Below, in pieces: positions 43,901 to 50,670 of a stretch of DNA of 64,000 bases. Below the pieces are notes generated by a model, which saw only the letters and a list, made by a program, of their open reading frames with translations, was not told where the DNA came from and did no database searches. This DNA is from Acestrorhynchus altus (lineage: Eukaryota; Chordata; Actinopteri; Characiformes; Acestrorhynchidae). The DNA is taken from NCBI GenBank assembly GCA_034509495.1, contig CM067508.1:27193297-27257296 (forward strand), written 5' to 3'. The position numbers and the translations under genes are program-made. How positions within the stretch are numbered: position 1 is the stretch's first letter; every line of letters begins with the position of its first letter.

Positions 43901-46398
43901 CAGCCTCATTTACATAAATACAAGCCATTTCAACCAATCAGAAATGTAATAGTCTCAACAGAGGCTCTTTGGACTTTCCTCACACAGGGGCAAACCAGGG
44001 CTTTCCCTGAGTGCAGGCAACATCACTGACATCACCGCTCTCTCGCCTACGTTCCTCTCAGGGAGTTAAAGCACCACATGTCGGACAAGCAGAACCGAGG
44101 CCAAGCCTGGACCTGAGCCAGCACTGGGCCCTTCTACAGTGAAGCCACCGGTGCTGGCTTCAGGCCAGGGAAGTTTGCTCATATCATGGCACTGTGTGAA
44201 CGATAATAACAATCACTACTGAGAGATGGAAGCAGCATGGGAAAATAGTAGCCATCCATCAAAAGCTACACACAGCCTCTCTGTTCTCAACAAAGCTATG
44301 GGTTGGCAGCCGCCCCAGAAACTTGCAAGCTACCGTAGAGTGTGAGATCTGAGCGCCGGAGGACAGCAATTTGAGATTTAACAGTTGTTCACAAAAAAAA
44401 AGTCTTCACAAAAGTCAAGTATGTTGGAAGGAAGACTATATATAGCAGATGGAGTATCAAATACAACAGAGCGAGAGTACAAAGTCTGTCATCTTCATTC
44501 CTTTATTACCTTCCACACACTTTCATAAAGAACTGTATACGGTATAAACACTGTGCTTGGATGGTACCGTCAGGGGTACATCTTCGATTGTAACCGTGAT
44601 AGATTTCATTGCAGATCAATTTTAAAAACTCCATACTGTCTGTTTTAACTGGCTTTTTATTCGTTTTAATGGGCCTCAGAAAACTGAAAGACATGCACCT
44701 TCAGAACTTGTGGAGAGACGGATCAGTTTTAGGGATGGGCGATATGACGTTATACTTCATTATCGTGAAATACAGTAGTTTTCTGAGTATAATGTGGATA
44801 TAATCACTGCTTACAGACCTCCGAGCTGCTCATTACTCCATGTTTCATTACAGAAAGTGTAACTAGTCCTGTTAAGTTGAATCAAGTGCAACAAATGACA
44901 ATAAATCCATTTCCTCACTATAGGACAATATTTGAATAGCATTTTTACAGAGTCTGTCACTACTAATACATGTGTCCTGCCTCTAAATTCCACAAAACAA
45001 ATGATGTATAAAATGTCTTTAAATATTATGACATTATATTTGTACCATCCATTACTAACTGTTTGTACCTTCGGGAAACTAACTTTAACCTGGACAGTGG
45101 TCTTTTCACACAAACAAGGACACACAGTATGACACATTTCTTGCAATATTCTGAAACAACTTGTCAAAATAACATCTTTTAAATGTTTTCGCTGTCCCTG
45201 AAAGTCTCCAACAGCAACTTTATAGGAGAAGGAATACAAATTCTTCATTTTCCACTACACTAAAAGTTAAATAGGGAGTGTATGAATGACGTAGAGTCTT
45301 GCTTTTCTTCACAAGGAGGAATTATTAACATAAACAAGCCAGCATGCTGTTTAAAACAGTGGTTAGTCTTATTTATGTAGAATATTTTTTTATTATTCAT
45401 ATTATAATTATATAAAATAAACGACTCTTTTAAAAGGTGCATTTGCGTTATTGTGCTATTCTTATATTATCACTATATCAGTGTCATAAAATGGACTTAA
45501 AAATATTGTTGATCACAGTTATTTCTGGAACAGCCACTAAAGTCTGTTATCGTGACAGCCAAAGGGCAGCATAGGCTTGTATTCAATTGTGCAAGATCGT
45601 TTCTGTTTGCAGTACAGATTTTATTATCTGTTAACATAATGACACAAGGAAAGCACTAATTAAATTGGGCCCTGATAACCCCTTGACCCCTAAATGGAAG
45701 GTTAAACTGGTGACAATACAATTACCTTTAGTTACTCTACTGATGGCCAATCACAGGCCAGGCAGTAACGCAGGACTGTAAACACTGTAAATATGTATTT
45801 TTCTCTTATTTAATCTTTCAGGAACTGCTATGGATCTGTGTTACTGAAGCATTAATCATCAACCAGCAGGAGTGTATGAGTATGAGTATCACATCTGTGT
45901 AATAACCAGTCAACAAATGGTCATATTACATATATACACTATATATAATAATCTACAATGTAACCTATATAGTATAACAAGCAAAACAGGTGCTTCTGTA
46001 ACAAAGTGGACAATATTCAGTATTCGATCCTCAATCTTAGAAGCAGAAGGTCTGCTGGTGGCTTTGCCATCCCTAAGCTAAGAGTAGCCTATTGGTTATT
46101 GATTACCTAAAAACTGAGCTGACCACTCTTTTGGTCAAATGTCCAAGAGACACAGCCTACAATCATGCACAGCTACTTCGAGGATGCTCACCGGTCTGTA
46201 TCACAATACAAACACCTACCTCTGTTTACACCCTGTCAGTGTGGGTGTTGGCCAGTTGGCCATGCTTTGACAAAATCCACACAGACACACACTCATTCAC
46301 ACACGGAGATACACACACAGATACACACTCACAGATACACACACTCATACATACACAGATACATTCATTCATTGACACACACTCATACAGATACACAG

Positions 46399-46429
<31 letters not shown>

Positions 46430-46928
46430 TACACACACACACACACACAGATACACACACACTCACTCATACTCATACACATACTCACGCACAGATACAT
46501 ACACTCATACACACAGATACACACTCATACACACAGATACACACTCATACACACACACAGAGAGACACACAGATACACACACACAGATACACACACACAC
46601 ACACAGATACACACTCATACACACACTCATATACACACAAACGCATTCGCGTGCACGCACACACACACACACACACACACGTTCATGGTGGCAGTGCCTG
46701 TATTTCGGGAACACAACAAAGCCAGCCTTCCTCCACGCTGCGCCCCCTCATCATCAATCCCAGCATCAATGGTCCAGGCAGCTGGAGCCGCGTGGAAACA
46801 AAGGCAGTAAACCCTGCACCCTCTCTCCCTCCACACACACGCTTCACACGCTCGGGTACCTTCATATCGTTGACGACGGCTTGGAACAGTCCACCCAGAG
46901 CTCCACACTCCTTCTCCACGCTCTCCAT
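6334..46928 (-). CDS. mtss2: mtss2 (MTSS1-like I-BAR/WH2 protein), complete 15-exon gene
   Basis: Fifteen coding exons on the minus strand join in phase to 2256 nt (751 residues plus stop), close to the roughly 750 residues of mammalian MTSS2. Residues 1 to about 245 (exons 1-9) form the IMD/I-BAR domain, which in this family binds PI(4,5)P2 membranes, bundles actin and makes negative curvature in protrusions and dendritic spines. Residues about 250-720 are a Ser/Pro-rich linker. The C-terminus (about 723-745, GDILKSIRKGVRLRKT) is a WH2 actin-monomer-binding motif. MTSS2 rather than MTSS1 is favoured by MESVEKECGALGG at the start, LQPVV then NGE in the IMD, SKPPSPMPSDITSQ, ELAMVLTRGLSLE and NRHSLVEKIGELVANAHALG. 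All introns are GT-AG. No frameshift or internal stop was found. Coordinates span introns; exons are listed separately. Confidence 0.95.
7290..7455 (-). CDS. mtss2: mtss2 coding exon 14
   Basis: Encodes HGKQMMSAASELAMVLTRGL and continues through SLQYSSGYSTQ and TPSCSEDTIPSH (residues 440-494). The S-YSSGYSTQ-TTPSCSEDTIPS block is a signature of MTSS1/MTSS2. 166 nt, phase 0 in and phase 1 out, donor gtaaca. A (CT)n microsatellite lies about 15-70 bases upstream of the acceptor. Confidence 0.94.
7471..7525. repeat. (GA)n microsatellite, (CT)n for mtss2 exon 14 acceptor
   Basis: About 23-27 GA units. On the mtss2 strand it is a CT tract upstream of the exon 14 acceptor. Confidence 0.95.
7870..8482. 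repeat. Fish interspersed DNA-transposon-like repeat
   Basis: Matches in order the familiar fish repeat that contains 'ccatacaggcctgat', 'ccttctagaaggttctcctc', 'gtgtgcctttccaaatcatg' and ends 'actttccggatacactgta'. It has internal deletions. I do not assign a family name. It lies in mtss2 intron 13. Confidence 0.65.
8480..9485 (-). mobile_element. Tc1/mariner element relic
   Basis: Body of the transposon carrying the decayed transposase at 8532-9308. The 5' leader (gtattcaccc...ctttgctatgaagcccc on minus) abuts a TA/TG microsatellite at 9479-9570, so the terminal repeats are eroded. It is adjacent to another repeat at 7870-8482. Confidence 0.75.
8532..9308 (-). pseudogene. Decayed Tc1-like transposase in mtss2 intron 13
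   Basis: The minus strand shows a relic of a fish Tc1/mariner transposase. The start context MKTKE at 9308, a helix-turn-helix region (YKISKSLMIPWSTI), ITSLPREGFLPKL, and a C-terminal AVIAAKGG-like end before a stop at 8534 are visible, split by stops and frameshifts. The DDE region is deleted in part: the second Asp box survives only as a DDDPKHTT-like remnant near 8700. It lies on the same strand as mtss2, between exons 13 and 14. Confidence 0.85.
9479..9570. repeat. (TA)n(TG)n compound microsatellite
   Basis: TA repeats followed by TG repeats in mtss2 intron 13, next to the end of the Tc1 relic. Confidence 0.95.
9695..9832 (-). CDS. mtss2: mtss2 coding exon 13
   Basis: Encodes DWSKAAHYEQRKSEAAEHPG through VSPASITGK (residues 394-439), linker region starting with the conserved DWSK. 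138 nt, phase 0. The acceptor reads cccacagcag, so an AG three bases upstream could add one Gln by NAGNAG splicing. Donor gtgcat. Confidence 0.9.
10064..10213 (-). CDS. mtss2: mtss2 coding exon 12 (possibly alternative)
   Basis: Encodes FGSSFATFRPAHTYNGSIRP and continues to SPTSKVPHWK (residues 344-393), a Ser/Pro-rich linker. The terminal P-x-W-K before DWSK of exon 13 resembles the 'PSWK-DWAK' junction of MTSS1. As far as I recall, the reference mammalian MTSS2 joins straight to DWSK, so this exon may be alternative or ancestral. 150 nt, phase 0 on both sides, acceptor tctccacag, donor gtttgt. Confidence 0.85.
10458..10532 (-). CDS. mtss2: mtss2 coding exon 11
   Basis: Encodes KSSSSASSEASETCQSISEC followed by GSPTA (residues 319-343), a conserved Ser-rich block of MTSS2. 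75 nt, phase 0 on both sides, so it could be skipped without a frameshift. Acceptor ttcttttcag, donor gtgagt. Confidence 0.93.
10806..11590 (-). mobile_element. LINE 3' fragment (L2/CR1-like) with (ATGTAA)n tail
   Basis: The minus strand encodes the C-terminal part of a LINE ORF2: LQLIQNAAAQLVFN, ITPLLRSLHWLPVA, then after a frameshift TYKAKNGPAPPYM and GKHASRLF. The 3' end at 10806-10835 is a tttaca repeat, i.e. (ATGTAA)n on minus, preceded by the conserved 'gcatctgctaaatgct'. 5' truncated. It lies in mtss2 intron 10. Confidence 0.85.
12236..12368 (-). CDS. mtss2: mtss2 coding exon 10
   Basis: Encodes S-LVHLPPGGAHRLSSVSSHDS followed by GFISQDANMHSKPPSPMPSD and ITSQ (residues 274-318). RLSSVSSHDSGFISQD is the conserved linker block of MTSS proteins and contains a DSG-type motif (HDSGFIS). 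In MTSS1 a DSG phosphodegron is reported for beta-TrCP; its use here is inference. 133 nt, donor gtgatt. Confidence 0.93.
12892..12989 (-). CDS. mtss2: mtss2 coding exon 9
   Basis: Encodes VILDLKGSDYSWSYQTPPSS followed by PSSTGSRKSSLC plus two bases (residues 242-274). This is the strongly conserved GSDYSWSYQTPPSSP segment right after the IMD domain, followed by a serine-rich patch. 98 nt, donor gtgctc. Confidence 0.95.
13490..13597 (-). CDS. mtss2: mtss2 coding exon 8
   Basis: Encodes NGEIAMLGEVTHLQAIIDDL followed by NVLTTDPHKLPEASEQ (residues 206-241), closing the I-BAR domain. 108 nt, phase 0 on both sides. Acceptor tattttcag, donor gtgatt. Confidence 0.95.
13837..13994 (-). CDS. mtss2: mtss2 coding exon 7
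   Basis: Encodes G-RGGLQPQLDSAMQDVSDMY..., through EETEKQAVRRALLEERGRY and CTFISFLQPVV (about residues 153-205), the central I-BAR helices. The LQPVV ending matches MTSS2 rather than the MTSS1 version. 158 nt, donor gtgagt. Its acceptor polypyrimidine tract is a long (CT)n microsatellite ending six bases from the AG. Confidence 0.95.
14001..14054. repeat. (GA)n microsatellite abutting the mtss2 exon 7 acceptor
   Basis: On the mtss2 strand this is (CT)n, ending six bases before the exon 7 acceptor AG. It serves as the polypyrimidine tract. Confidence 0.95.
14612..14620 (-). CDS. mtss2: Candidate 9-nt mtss2 microexon between exons 6 and 7
   Basis: On the minus strand AACTCCCAG is bounded by an acceptor (ataaactttag) and a strong donor (gtatgt). 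Its length, a multiple of 3, fits the phase 1 junction of exons 6 and 7: inclusion would change K-G-R-G to K-E-L-P-G-R-G in the I-BAR loop. Upstream there are several TGC motifs near the acceptor and a distant (CT)n tract, the arrangement typical of neuronal microexons. No transcript evidence is available here, so this is an inference from splice signals and position only. Confidence 0.35.
14667..14713. repeat. (GA)n microsatellite upstream of the candidate microexon
   Basis: (CT)n on the mtss2 strand, about 45 bases upstream of the candidate microexon at 14612-14620. Confidence 0.95.
15020..15186. mobile_element. TIR MITE, copy 1 (TA target site)
   Basis: Flanked by TA on each side with inverted ends ccgtattttctggactataa and its complement. 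The interior reads 'gtgcagctttttcttcttat'. Length 167 bp. The TA duplication points to a Tc1/mariner-type MITE. It lies in mtss2 intron 6. Confidence 0.8.
15309..15466. mobile_element. Short inverted-repeat MITE
   Basis: Ends are inverted copies with a few mismatches: 'ggggtaggcaatcctggacc' at the left and 'caggattgcctactccc' at the right. About 158 bp, in mtss2 intron 6. A right half of a related element is seen at about 62545-62660. Confidence 0.65.
15813..15887 (-). CDS. mtss2: mtss2 coding exon 6
   Basis: Encodes E-YKRSRQEIKKKSSDTLKLQ followed by KKARK (about residues 128-152). This Lys-rich stretch is part of the phosphoinositide-binding surface of the family. 75 nt, donor gtctgt (weak consensus). 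The family can splice a small insert just after this exon; see the microexon entry at 14612. Confidence 0.95.
16280..16371 (-). CDS. mtss2: mtss2 coding exon 5
   Basis: Encodes N-ALMEKLITPLQDKIEEWKK followed by TAALLDKDHAK (about residues 97-127), part of the I-BAR helical bundle. 92 nt, acceptor gtactcag, donor gtaagg. Phases match exons 4 and 6. Confidence 0.95.
16693..16777 (-). CDS. mtss2: mtss2 coding exon 4
   Basis: Encodes G-ATRDIGSALTRMCMRHRSIE and AKLRHFT (about residues 69-96). MCMRHRSIE is nearly invariant in MTSS proteins and contributes basic residues to the membrane-binding face of the I-BAR domain. 85 nt, acceptor ttttcctag, donor gtgagt. Confidence 0.95.
17110..17820 (+). mobile_element. 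Tc1-like element relic (subfamily A, sense)
   Basis: Plus-strand translations in several frames give decayed transposase pieces: PEDWQHVFNKS, FQVDGRVRV, CQQGAVQAGGGSILVWGVF and a QQDNAPCHQAHVVQNWF-like box near 17700 in which the second DDE Asp context is visible. It lies in mtss2 intron 3, opposite to the gene. Confidence 0.75.
19900..20330 (-). mobile_element. Tc1-like element relic (subfamily A, antisense)
   Basis: Minus-strand pieces DNWFLEDWRHVAWSEE and CQQGTVQAGPTLVWHGLDPL are the same transposase type as at 17110-17820 but inverted. Too short to contain all catalytic residues. Confidence 0.7.
20440..20620. repeat. (TAT)n and (GT)n microsatellites
   Basis: An ATT/TAT array (about 20443-20497) followed 50 bases later by about 36 GT units (20547-20618). 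In mtss2 intron 3. Confidence 0.95.
21750..22238 (+). mobile_element. Internally deleted Tc1 element with intact terminal repeats
   Basis: TA-flanked element of 489 bp whose ends are about 30-bp inverted repeats: left 'caggggttggacagtgaaac', right the complement of 'caagagttggacaatgaaac'. The interior keeps a piece of the transposase DNA-binding region (GRKRKLSERDVGVLNRIVSKK-like) and lacks the catalytic domain, so it is non-autonomous. Confidence 0.8.
22440..22995 (+). mobile_element. Tc1-like element relic (subfamily B)
   Basis: Plus-strand pieces include a HNARPHTPRVSQECLRQIAT box after FQ (Tc1 second-Asp region, here with the Asp changed to His) and QDAIQNLYAS near the C-terminus. Frames are broken throughout. 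Confidence 0.7.
23817..23870. repeat. (CA)n microsatellite
   Basis: CA repeats with minor interruptions in mtss2 intron 3. Confidence 0.95.
24140..24610. repeat. Cluster of degraded SINE-like units, two direct and one inverted
   Basis: The block 'acagggttgtgggt...gtccactaaggtgccactga...gagcaaggcccgtaaccctc' occurs near 24180 and again near 24370, and an inverted copy ('gagggttatgggtcttgctc') lies near 24545. The unit resembles tRNA-derived fish SINEs with a GTGGTT head. Confidence 0.5.
25217..25288. repeat. (CT)n microsatellite
   Basis: Interrupted CT repeats in mtss2 intron 3. Confidence 0.95.
25709..25854. mobile_element. TIR MITE, copy 2, inverted relative to copy 1
   Basis: Same family as 15020-15186 but in opposite orientation, flanked by TA, with inverted ends ccgtattttccggactataa and its complement. 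The left end repeats the 'cggactataagccgcac' unit twice. It lies in mtss2 intron 3 and sits inside a SINE head. Confidence 0.8.
26040..26560 (-). mobile_element. Second copy of the same LINE 3' fragment
   Basis: Shares long blocks with 10806-11590 (for example 'gctgttcgga', 'ttttggtgccagaacaga', 'aacgcagcagaggagtta') in the same orientation but is more diverged and shorter at both ends. It lies in mtss2 intron 3. Confidence 0.8.
27152..27330. mobile_element. Foldback element with a perfect 22-bp inverted repeat
   Basis: A 22-bp block at 27156-27177 (starts ctggagagctacc) is exactly the reverse complement of 27283-27304. About 105 bp lies between them. It resembles MITE ends common in fish. 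The overlapping minus-strand ORF at 27039-27347 is a by-product. Confidence 0.65.
27929..28184. repeat. Facing (GT)n and (CA)n microsatellites
   Basis: GT tract at about 27929-27969 and CA tract at about 28100-28182, complementary and 130 bp apart, so able to form a hairpin in single strand or RNA. Confidence 0.9.
28262..28395 (+). repeat. tRNA-derived SINE copy with poly-G tract
   Basis: Contains 'ggttagagaagcaggttaga', a B-box-like 'ggtttaatccc' and 'acagtgctttctccccc', the layout of a tRNA-derived fish SINE. A homopolymer of about 18-20 G sits at 28339-28357. Confidence 0.55.
30524..31060. mobile_element. Diverged inverted-repeat DNA element
   Basis: Shares 'accaccgcacagcaggtatt', 'ggtgggtcattctcagcact', 'gctgagaatgacccagc' and 'atgcagagaaacag' with the element at 55512-56211. 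The two halves are partly complementary to each other. The right end is incomplete. Confidence 0.6.
32133..32435 (+). repeat. SINE copy (sense, tRNA head missing)
   Basis: Order of blocks 'tgctctctctgggtgggtag', 'ggcagcagtttgaaaaggat', 'atcggaggaggcatgtgctt' and 'gggataaaa' matches a widespread fish SINE body. The plus ORFs here are fragments of this repeat. Confidence 0.55.
35472..35831. mobile_element. hAT-like MITE with 'agggctggacgatat' ends
   Basis: Left end agggctggacgatat and right end atatcgcccaaccct are inverted with two mismatches. The flanks ttcatatt and tttccata could be a degraded 8-bp target duplication. 360 bp, in mtss2 intron 3, no ORF. Confidence 0.55.
36110..36400. repeat. 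Tc1-type fragment ('gaatattgtgaaatggttca')
   Basis: Resembles the end region of a common fish Tc1 family read as 'agaatat-atgaaaaagttca...tttaattca'. A related fragment lies at 48350-48490. Short and diverged. Confidence 0.4.
37550..37975 (-). mobile_element. Tc1-type fragment close to mtss2 exon 3
   Basis: Plus-strand blocks 'catggacatcaccaaatcag', 'gtcaggtgactgacaaag', 'tcagaattcatcctgacatg' and 'gtggtatg' occur in the order of an antisense fish Tc1 family. It lies about 180 bp downstream of the exon 3 donor. Confidence 0.6.
38151..38224 (-). CDS. mtss2: mtss2 coding exon 3
   Basis: Encodes R-TTVLAAAAFLDAFQKVADM-ATNTR (about residues 44-68), a hallmark I-BAR helix segment of MTSS1/MTSS2. 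The 74 nt fit phase 2 in and phase 1 out. The donor is gtaaat. The next exon lies 21.4 kb away. Confidence 0.95.
38460..38820. repeat. Fish interspersed repeat, copy 1
   Basis: Shares 'gatgttggatgattaccacc', 'ggcatggtgccaataggttc' and 'gtcagcaatgggtacaactt' with 61246-61738. Not coding; the ORFs in it are chance. Confidence 0.65.
39770..40030. repeat. Unnamed dispersed repeat, copy 2
   Basis: Shares with 48050-48330 the ordered blocks 'acttttattctgaaa', 'agagagcaaacaacct', 'acccaatatctgggtca', 'tgatgtcatta' and 'ctttggcatttaaactg'. Not a family I can name. Confidence 0.7.
40683..40744 (-). CDS. mtss2: mtss2 coding exon 2
   Basis: Encodes NSYPVWEDFSAKATKLHSQL plus two bases of Arg (about residues 24-44), the start of the first long I-BAR helix. 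The acceptor follows a pyrimidine-rich ctcttctttcag and the donor is gtgacg. The 62 nt keep the phase with exons 1 and 3. Confidence 0.95.
40861..40919. repeat. (CA)n microsatellite beside mtss2 exon 2
   Basis: About 28 CA units, 117 bp upstream of the exon 2 acceptor on the gene strand. Confidence 0.95.
41690..42040 (+). mobile_element. Internally deleted Tc1-type element in mtss2 intron 1
   Basis: Blocks 'caaagggcgacggggtcaga', 'ttaggcaggtcctgtggagc', 'gtacctaccaaaagtgctcc', 'atctgctgctcaagtcttg' and 'gttatggctgaatcat' are the ends and C-terminal part of a fish Tc1-type family; the middle is missing. Confidence 0.6.
46278..46682. repeat. Interrupted CA minisatellite next to mtss2 exon 1
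   Basis: About 400 bp of cacacagatacacactcata-type units, in intron 1 and ending 178 bp from the exon 1 donor. The two long plus-strand ORFs here (284 and 351 codons) are translations of the array. Confidence 0.95.
46860..46928 (-). CDS. mtss2: mtss2 coding exon 1 (start codon)
   Basis: Residues 1-23, MESVEKECGALGGLFQ... to NDMK, the conserved MTSS N-terminus. The ATG (46928-46926) has G at -3 and G at +4, a good Kozak context. The frame stays open about 49 codons upstream but holds no earlier ATG, so this start is secure. The donor GT is at 46859-46858 and the exon ends in phase 0. Confidence 0.95.
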
Positions 46929-47420
46929 AGCTCCTGGAATGAATGAACCGAGAGGAACCGTGGAGAACCCTGACGATGTTCTGAAGATCGCTTTCCGAAG
47001 CAGGGGGCTGAGAAGAGAGGCTGGACCCTCACATCCCGCTCTGGAACCAAACAGAAGCTCAGGGCTGGAGAGCACCGCAAGCAGGAGGTGCAGCCGAGCT
47101 GGGGAACGACTGTGGGTGTGGGTGTCGCTCTCAGATGGGTGCTGGGGGCAGGAGACCCGGATCGACCCCCACCGGCCTACTGATGAAGCGATCCAGCACG
47201 CTGTGGACCTGTCATCGTAGGAGAATGGCCAGGGAAGTCCAGGAGAAGACCGCGAAGCTTGGAGAGCGGCGGCTCTCGGTTGATCTTCGTAGAGCTGGAG
47301 AGAAGCAGATCCTACCGATGAAGCTTGAGGGGCTGTAATTCGAAACCGGGGCGGGGCGAGGGGCGGAACGGGGCGGGGCCTAACGAGACGCGGCCATATG
47401 GAGCTCAGTGTGAGGACAAT
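46929..47420 (-). promoter_or_regulatory. mtss2: mtss2 5' UTR and GC-box CpG-island promoter
   Basis: CpG-rich sequence directly upstream of the mtss2 ATG, ending in a cluster of GC boxes at about 47346-47380 (ggggcggggc, gaggggcgg, ggggcggggcc), the classic Sp1/KLF site form. No TATA box is evident, which fits a CpG-island promoter driving the minus strand. The transcription start is not defined by the sequence. Confidence 0.6.
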
Positions 47421-47700
47421 TGAGCGATGCGCTTCTGTTCACAGGGTTCTTCACCAGAACGAGCCATTGTTTGAGCCTCAGGGACGAGGTCAGCAACACA
47501 GCTGTTGGAGGACCAGTGCGTGTTCTGCTTCCTCCACAAACGTCTTTGTTTCATAAAGAGAAGCCTGATAACAGGAACTTAACCTTTACCACCCTACACC
47601 AGGGGTATGAGATGGTCTCCTGGTTTTATTCACAAAAATGTGAATATCTGTATAAATTTGACCAGGTTTAAATAAAAAAAGTGTACAAGTGCCTTAATTA

Positions 47701-47743
47701 TAACAACAACAACAACAACAACAATAATAATAATAATAACAAC

Positions 47744-47793
<50 letters not shown>
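47701..47793. repeat. (AAC)n(AAT)n triplet array
   Basis: About 30 triplets upstream of the mtss2 promoter. Confidence 0.95.
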
Positions 47794-47796
<3 letters not shown>

Positions 47797-48049
47797 ATAC
47801 ATGATCATAACCTTGGTCAGTTTTATGGGATGTTGTTTTATTTACCAAAATTGAAGTCAGGCAGGTATTGCTTTGTAAATGTTAACAAAATGTAAATATA
47901 TAAATATTTCCAGGTTTTAATTTAAAAAATGTTTAATAACATGTTTATGCATATAAGGACTAAAAACACTATATCAATGGTCTCCTGTTGTAAATTGATC
48001 ATTATTTTTATAATGGTTAGATTGGTAAGGATAGGTTCCTGAATCTCCT

Positions 48050-48330
48050 TTATTGTTTTTGGTATTTAAGTATGTATCACTATTATAATTTGGACTTTTA
48101 TTCTGAAACTTGAACACTGTGGGCAAAAAGAGAGCAAACAACCTCTCCCTTCTTGTTTTCCTCTATAACCCAATATCTGGGTCATTGATGTCATTAGTCA
48201 CGTCCCCTCTCGGTGATCAGACAGAGTCTGCATGCAGGTTGAGTGTGTACACATAGATGGAGAAGTGAACATGCACTGGAATGTCCTTTGGCATTTAAAC
48301 TGAGACAATTGAGCTGGAATTTTAGCTGTT
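48050..48330. repeat. Unnamed dispersed repeat, copy 3
   Basis: Same order of blocks as 39770-40030, including the self-complementary core ACCCAATATCTGGGT. A third, more diverged copy is at about 1250-1360. Confidence 0.7.
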
Positions 48331-50339
48331 TTCCAAGCTGGATTACTCAATCATAAGTACTAGTGCATCTAAAGAATTTGAATGTTTAAAATATTCACTT
48401 GTGATCACAATTTCACTCAAAAGGTTTAACTCATACTTTATTCATTACATGGAAAGTGGCTTTTCAAGCCTTCAATAGTCTTGATATTATATGGGCATTT
48501 GTCATCGAGTGTTCCAAAAAGTTCCTCTCATTTCCTTAGCCAATTGATTTAAAATTCCTTAGGAATCCTTGGAACTTCCTCCAATCAACTGGTGAAGGGA
48601 GAGAGAGGAATTGAACAAGACCCTGAAGTGGCCGATATTTGGACTGGCCAGTGATAGGGAACCTGACACTATGGTTTTTGTTCTTGTTCTGTCCAGTTTT
48701 CTGTAAGTTCCTTTGTCCAAAAGACATTTTCTGTGATGGATAGGTCTGGCAATGTGACTGTGGCAGCAGAATGTGGATGAGCATTTTCCTTTAGGAGTGT
48801 GCATTCAGAAGAGGTAGGGCCACTGGTTGTGGGGCTTAATTAATGTAATGTTGAGTTATCAAATTGCCTGTAAAGAAGACAACCCCAAACACCACATACC
48901 TTAACACTAGGCCTTCTGGTCACATGATGTGGGACATCTAACCACTTATCTTGGTGCTGACCATGGTGCCTCCATACACCAGTTTGTTGGTTGTCTCCAA
49001 TATATGCAGCAACTTTCATTCAAGCCACATTTACTTTACAGTGTTTCATGATTATTGTAATGATGTGCCTTTGGATGTGAACTAATTTATTCCCTTCAAG
49101 TAATAAAATATCTAGCTTGACCAGGGGCATCCTTGCTGTCAAGTTGTTTGAGTTCTTGGTTCTAGGTATAGGCCTCATATTTAAGAATCTGGGAACTCAT
49201 TTTAAAGACTATGTGTTTCATGGTGAGGTAACAACAGTGCAATTTGTGTAAATATAATTATAACTTATTTGATAAAGGTTTATTTTTGGGAAAACACTAT
49301 CTGTAGCAAATATCAGTAGTTGCTACCCTGTCGTTTACGTTATTAAAACAACAATCAGGTCATATCTTTATGATCTGCATGACCAATACCATAAAAACTA
49401 CAGATATGTCTTTTGCTTTACAAAAGACTACCAGAAGACATTCGTTTGCATTTTTAATTGACCTTTCCTTTCTCTTAAAATCATAAAAAGAAAAAAATTT
49501 TGAAGAAGCCTTAGGATAGATCCCTTTAAAAAATGGACTAAACCAAATGGAATCTCTTATTTTTAGACTCTGGAACAGAGTGCTCTGAAGCTTGACCTGT
49601 CCATTGGACACTGTTGCTCAAGGGCTGAAGAGAAGGAGTGGTCACTATGATTCATTATTGCCCCCTCACCTGCTCTGCATTCCAGCCATATGGCCCTTCT
49701 GGCTTGTTTTCTGCACGGACAGAACACTGCACAGCTAACAGGAGGGTGTAAAACAGATACTGGACTAAGGGTCTCGCAGCATGATGAACCTATAAATTCC
49801 TGATTTACCTTGTGTCCTAAAATTCAGAGAAAATATTATGTAAGGGAGCTGGGTACAAGTTATGTAACCATAAGGGAGGGACAGAAGGAGAGAATTTCAA
49901 ATAAACAAACTCTTAACTTTGAACTGCTGTTTTCCATCACAGTTTTTAGCACCACCTTAATACTAGGCTAACAGTCTGGTGTGCGCTTAGATGGTGTGTG
50001 ATTTGGCCTCGTGCTTTACCATGTGACGTTTTGAGATAATACAGAGAAGTGAAATGCTGAGATGTTATGTCAGATGCCAAAGACTTTACTCATAATAATT
50101 CAACTGGATTTTGTTATTCTTTTAGATAGGACAGACAGCCTCCACACGAAACTCTCTCCCTCACATTTTAGGACCAGACTTTAAACTTTATGCCTTTGAC
50201 TTGGGTTGGTGCAGCATTGCACACAGCACACAAAACTGCACCCCCAAAGACTGCTCCTCTACTTAACCTTTCGATGGCAAAGATTCATACCCTGCCACCA
50301 GCCCAGCTCCTTATTCTCTTCCAACTTCCATGCTAATGG

Positions 50340-50670
50340 AACTTGCTAACTTCCATCATAATAATTCCCAGCACCAATATCATCACAACCACCACCACAA
50401 CCATTTCCACAACCACCACCACAACCATCTCCACAATCACCACTATTACCATCTTCTCCAACATCATCACAATCATCAATACTACCCACCATCATCTCCA
50501 CCATTACCCTAATCACTACTACTACCACCACTGTTATTACCATCTACATCAATCATCATCAGAATCATCAACCATCACTACCTTTACATCCACCTTCATT
50601 ATAATCATCGTCATCATCCACACCATCATTACCAATATTACCATCATCCAAAAAACAATTGTTATTACTG
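50340..50670. repeat. CAN-triplet low-complexity tract
   Basis: About 330 bp dominated by cca/cat/cac triplets with strand asymmetry (very few G). The ORFs of His, Thr or Ile runs are artefacts. Confidence 0.9.

Larger units (their letters stand above)
40745..46859 (-). other. mtss2: mtss2 intron 1 (6.1 kb)
   Basis: Intron between exons 1 and 2. Contents seen: a (CA)n tract (40860-40919), an internally deleted Tc1-type relic (41690-42040), AT-rich sequence with TIR-like 'gggtgggcgat' fragments (about 42870-43190 and 44730-44760), and a long interrupted CA array beside exon 1 (46278-46682). No coding sequence is recognised. Confidence 0.8.

Noticed and set aside
44811..45248. 145-codon minus-strand ORF in mtss2 intron 1
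   Set aside because: No family resemblance, no splice partners, and a composition like AT-rich intron sequence. It may be chance or an unrecognised repeat.
46092..47220. Two long plus-strand ORFs (284 and 351 codons) with His-Thr runs
   Set aside because: They translate the CA minisatellite and then run antisense through mtss2 exon 1 and its GC-rich 5' UTR. They have no splice or homology support.
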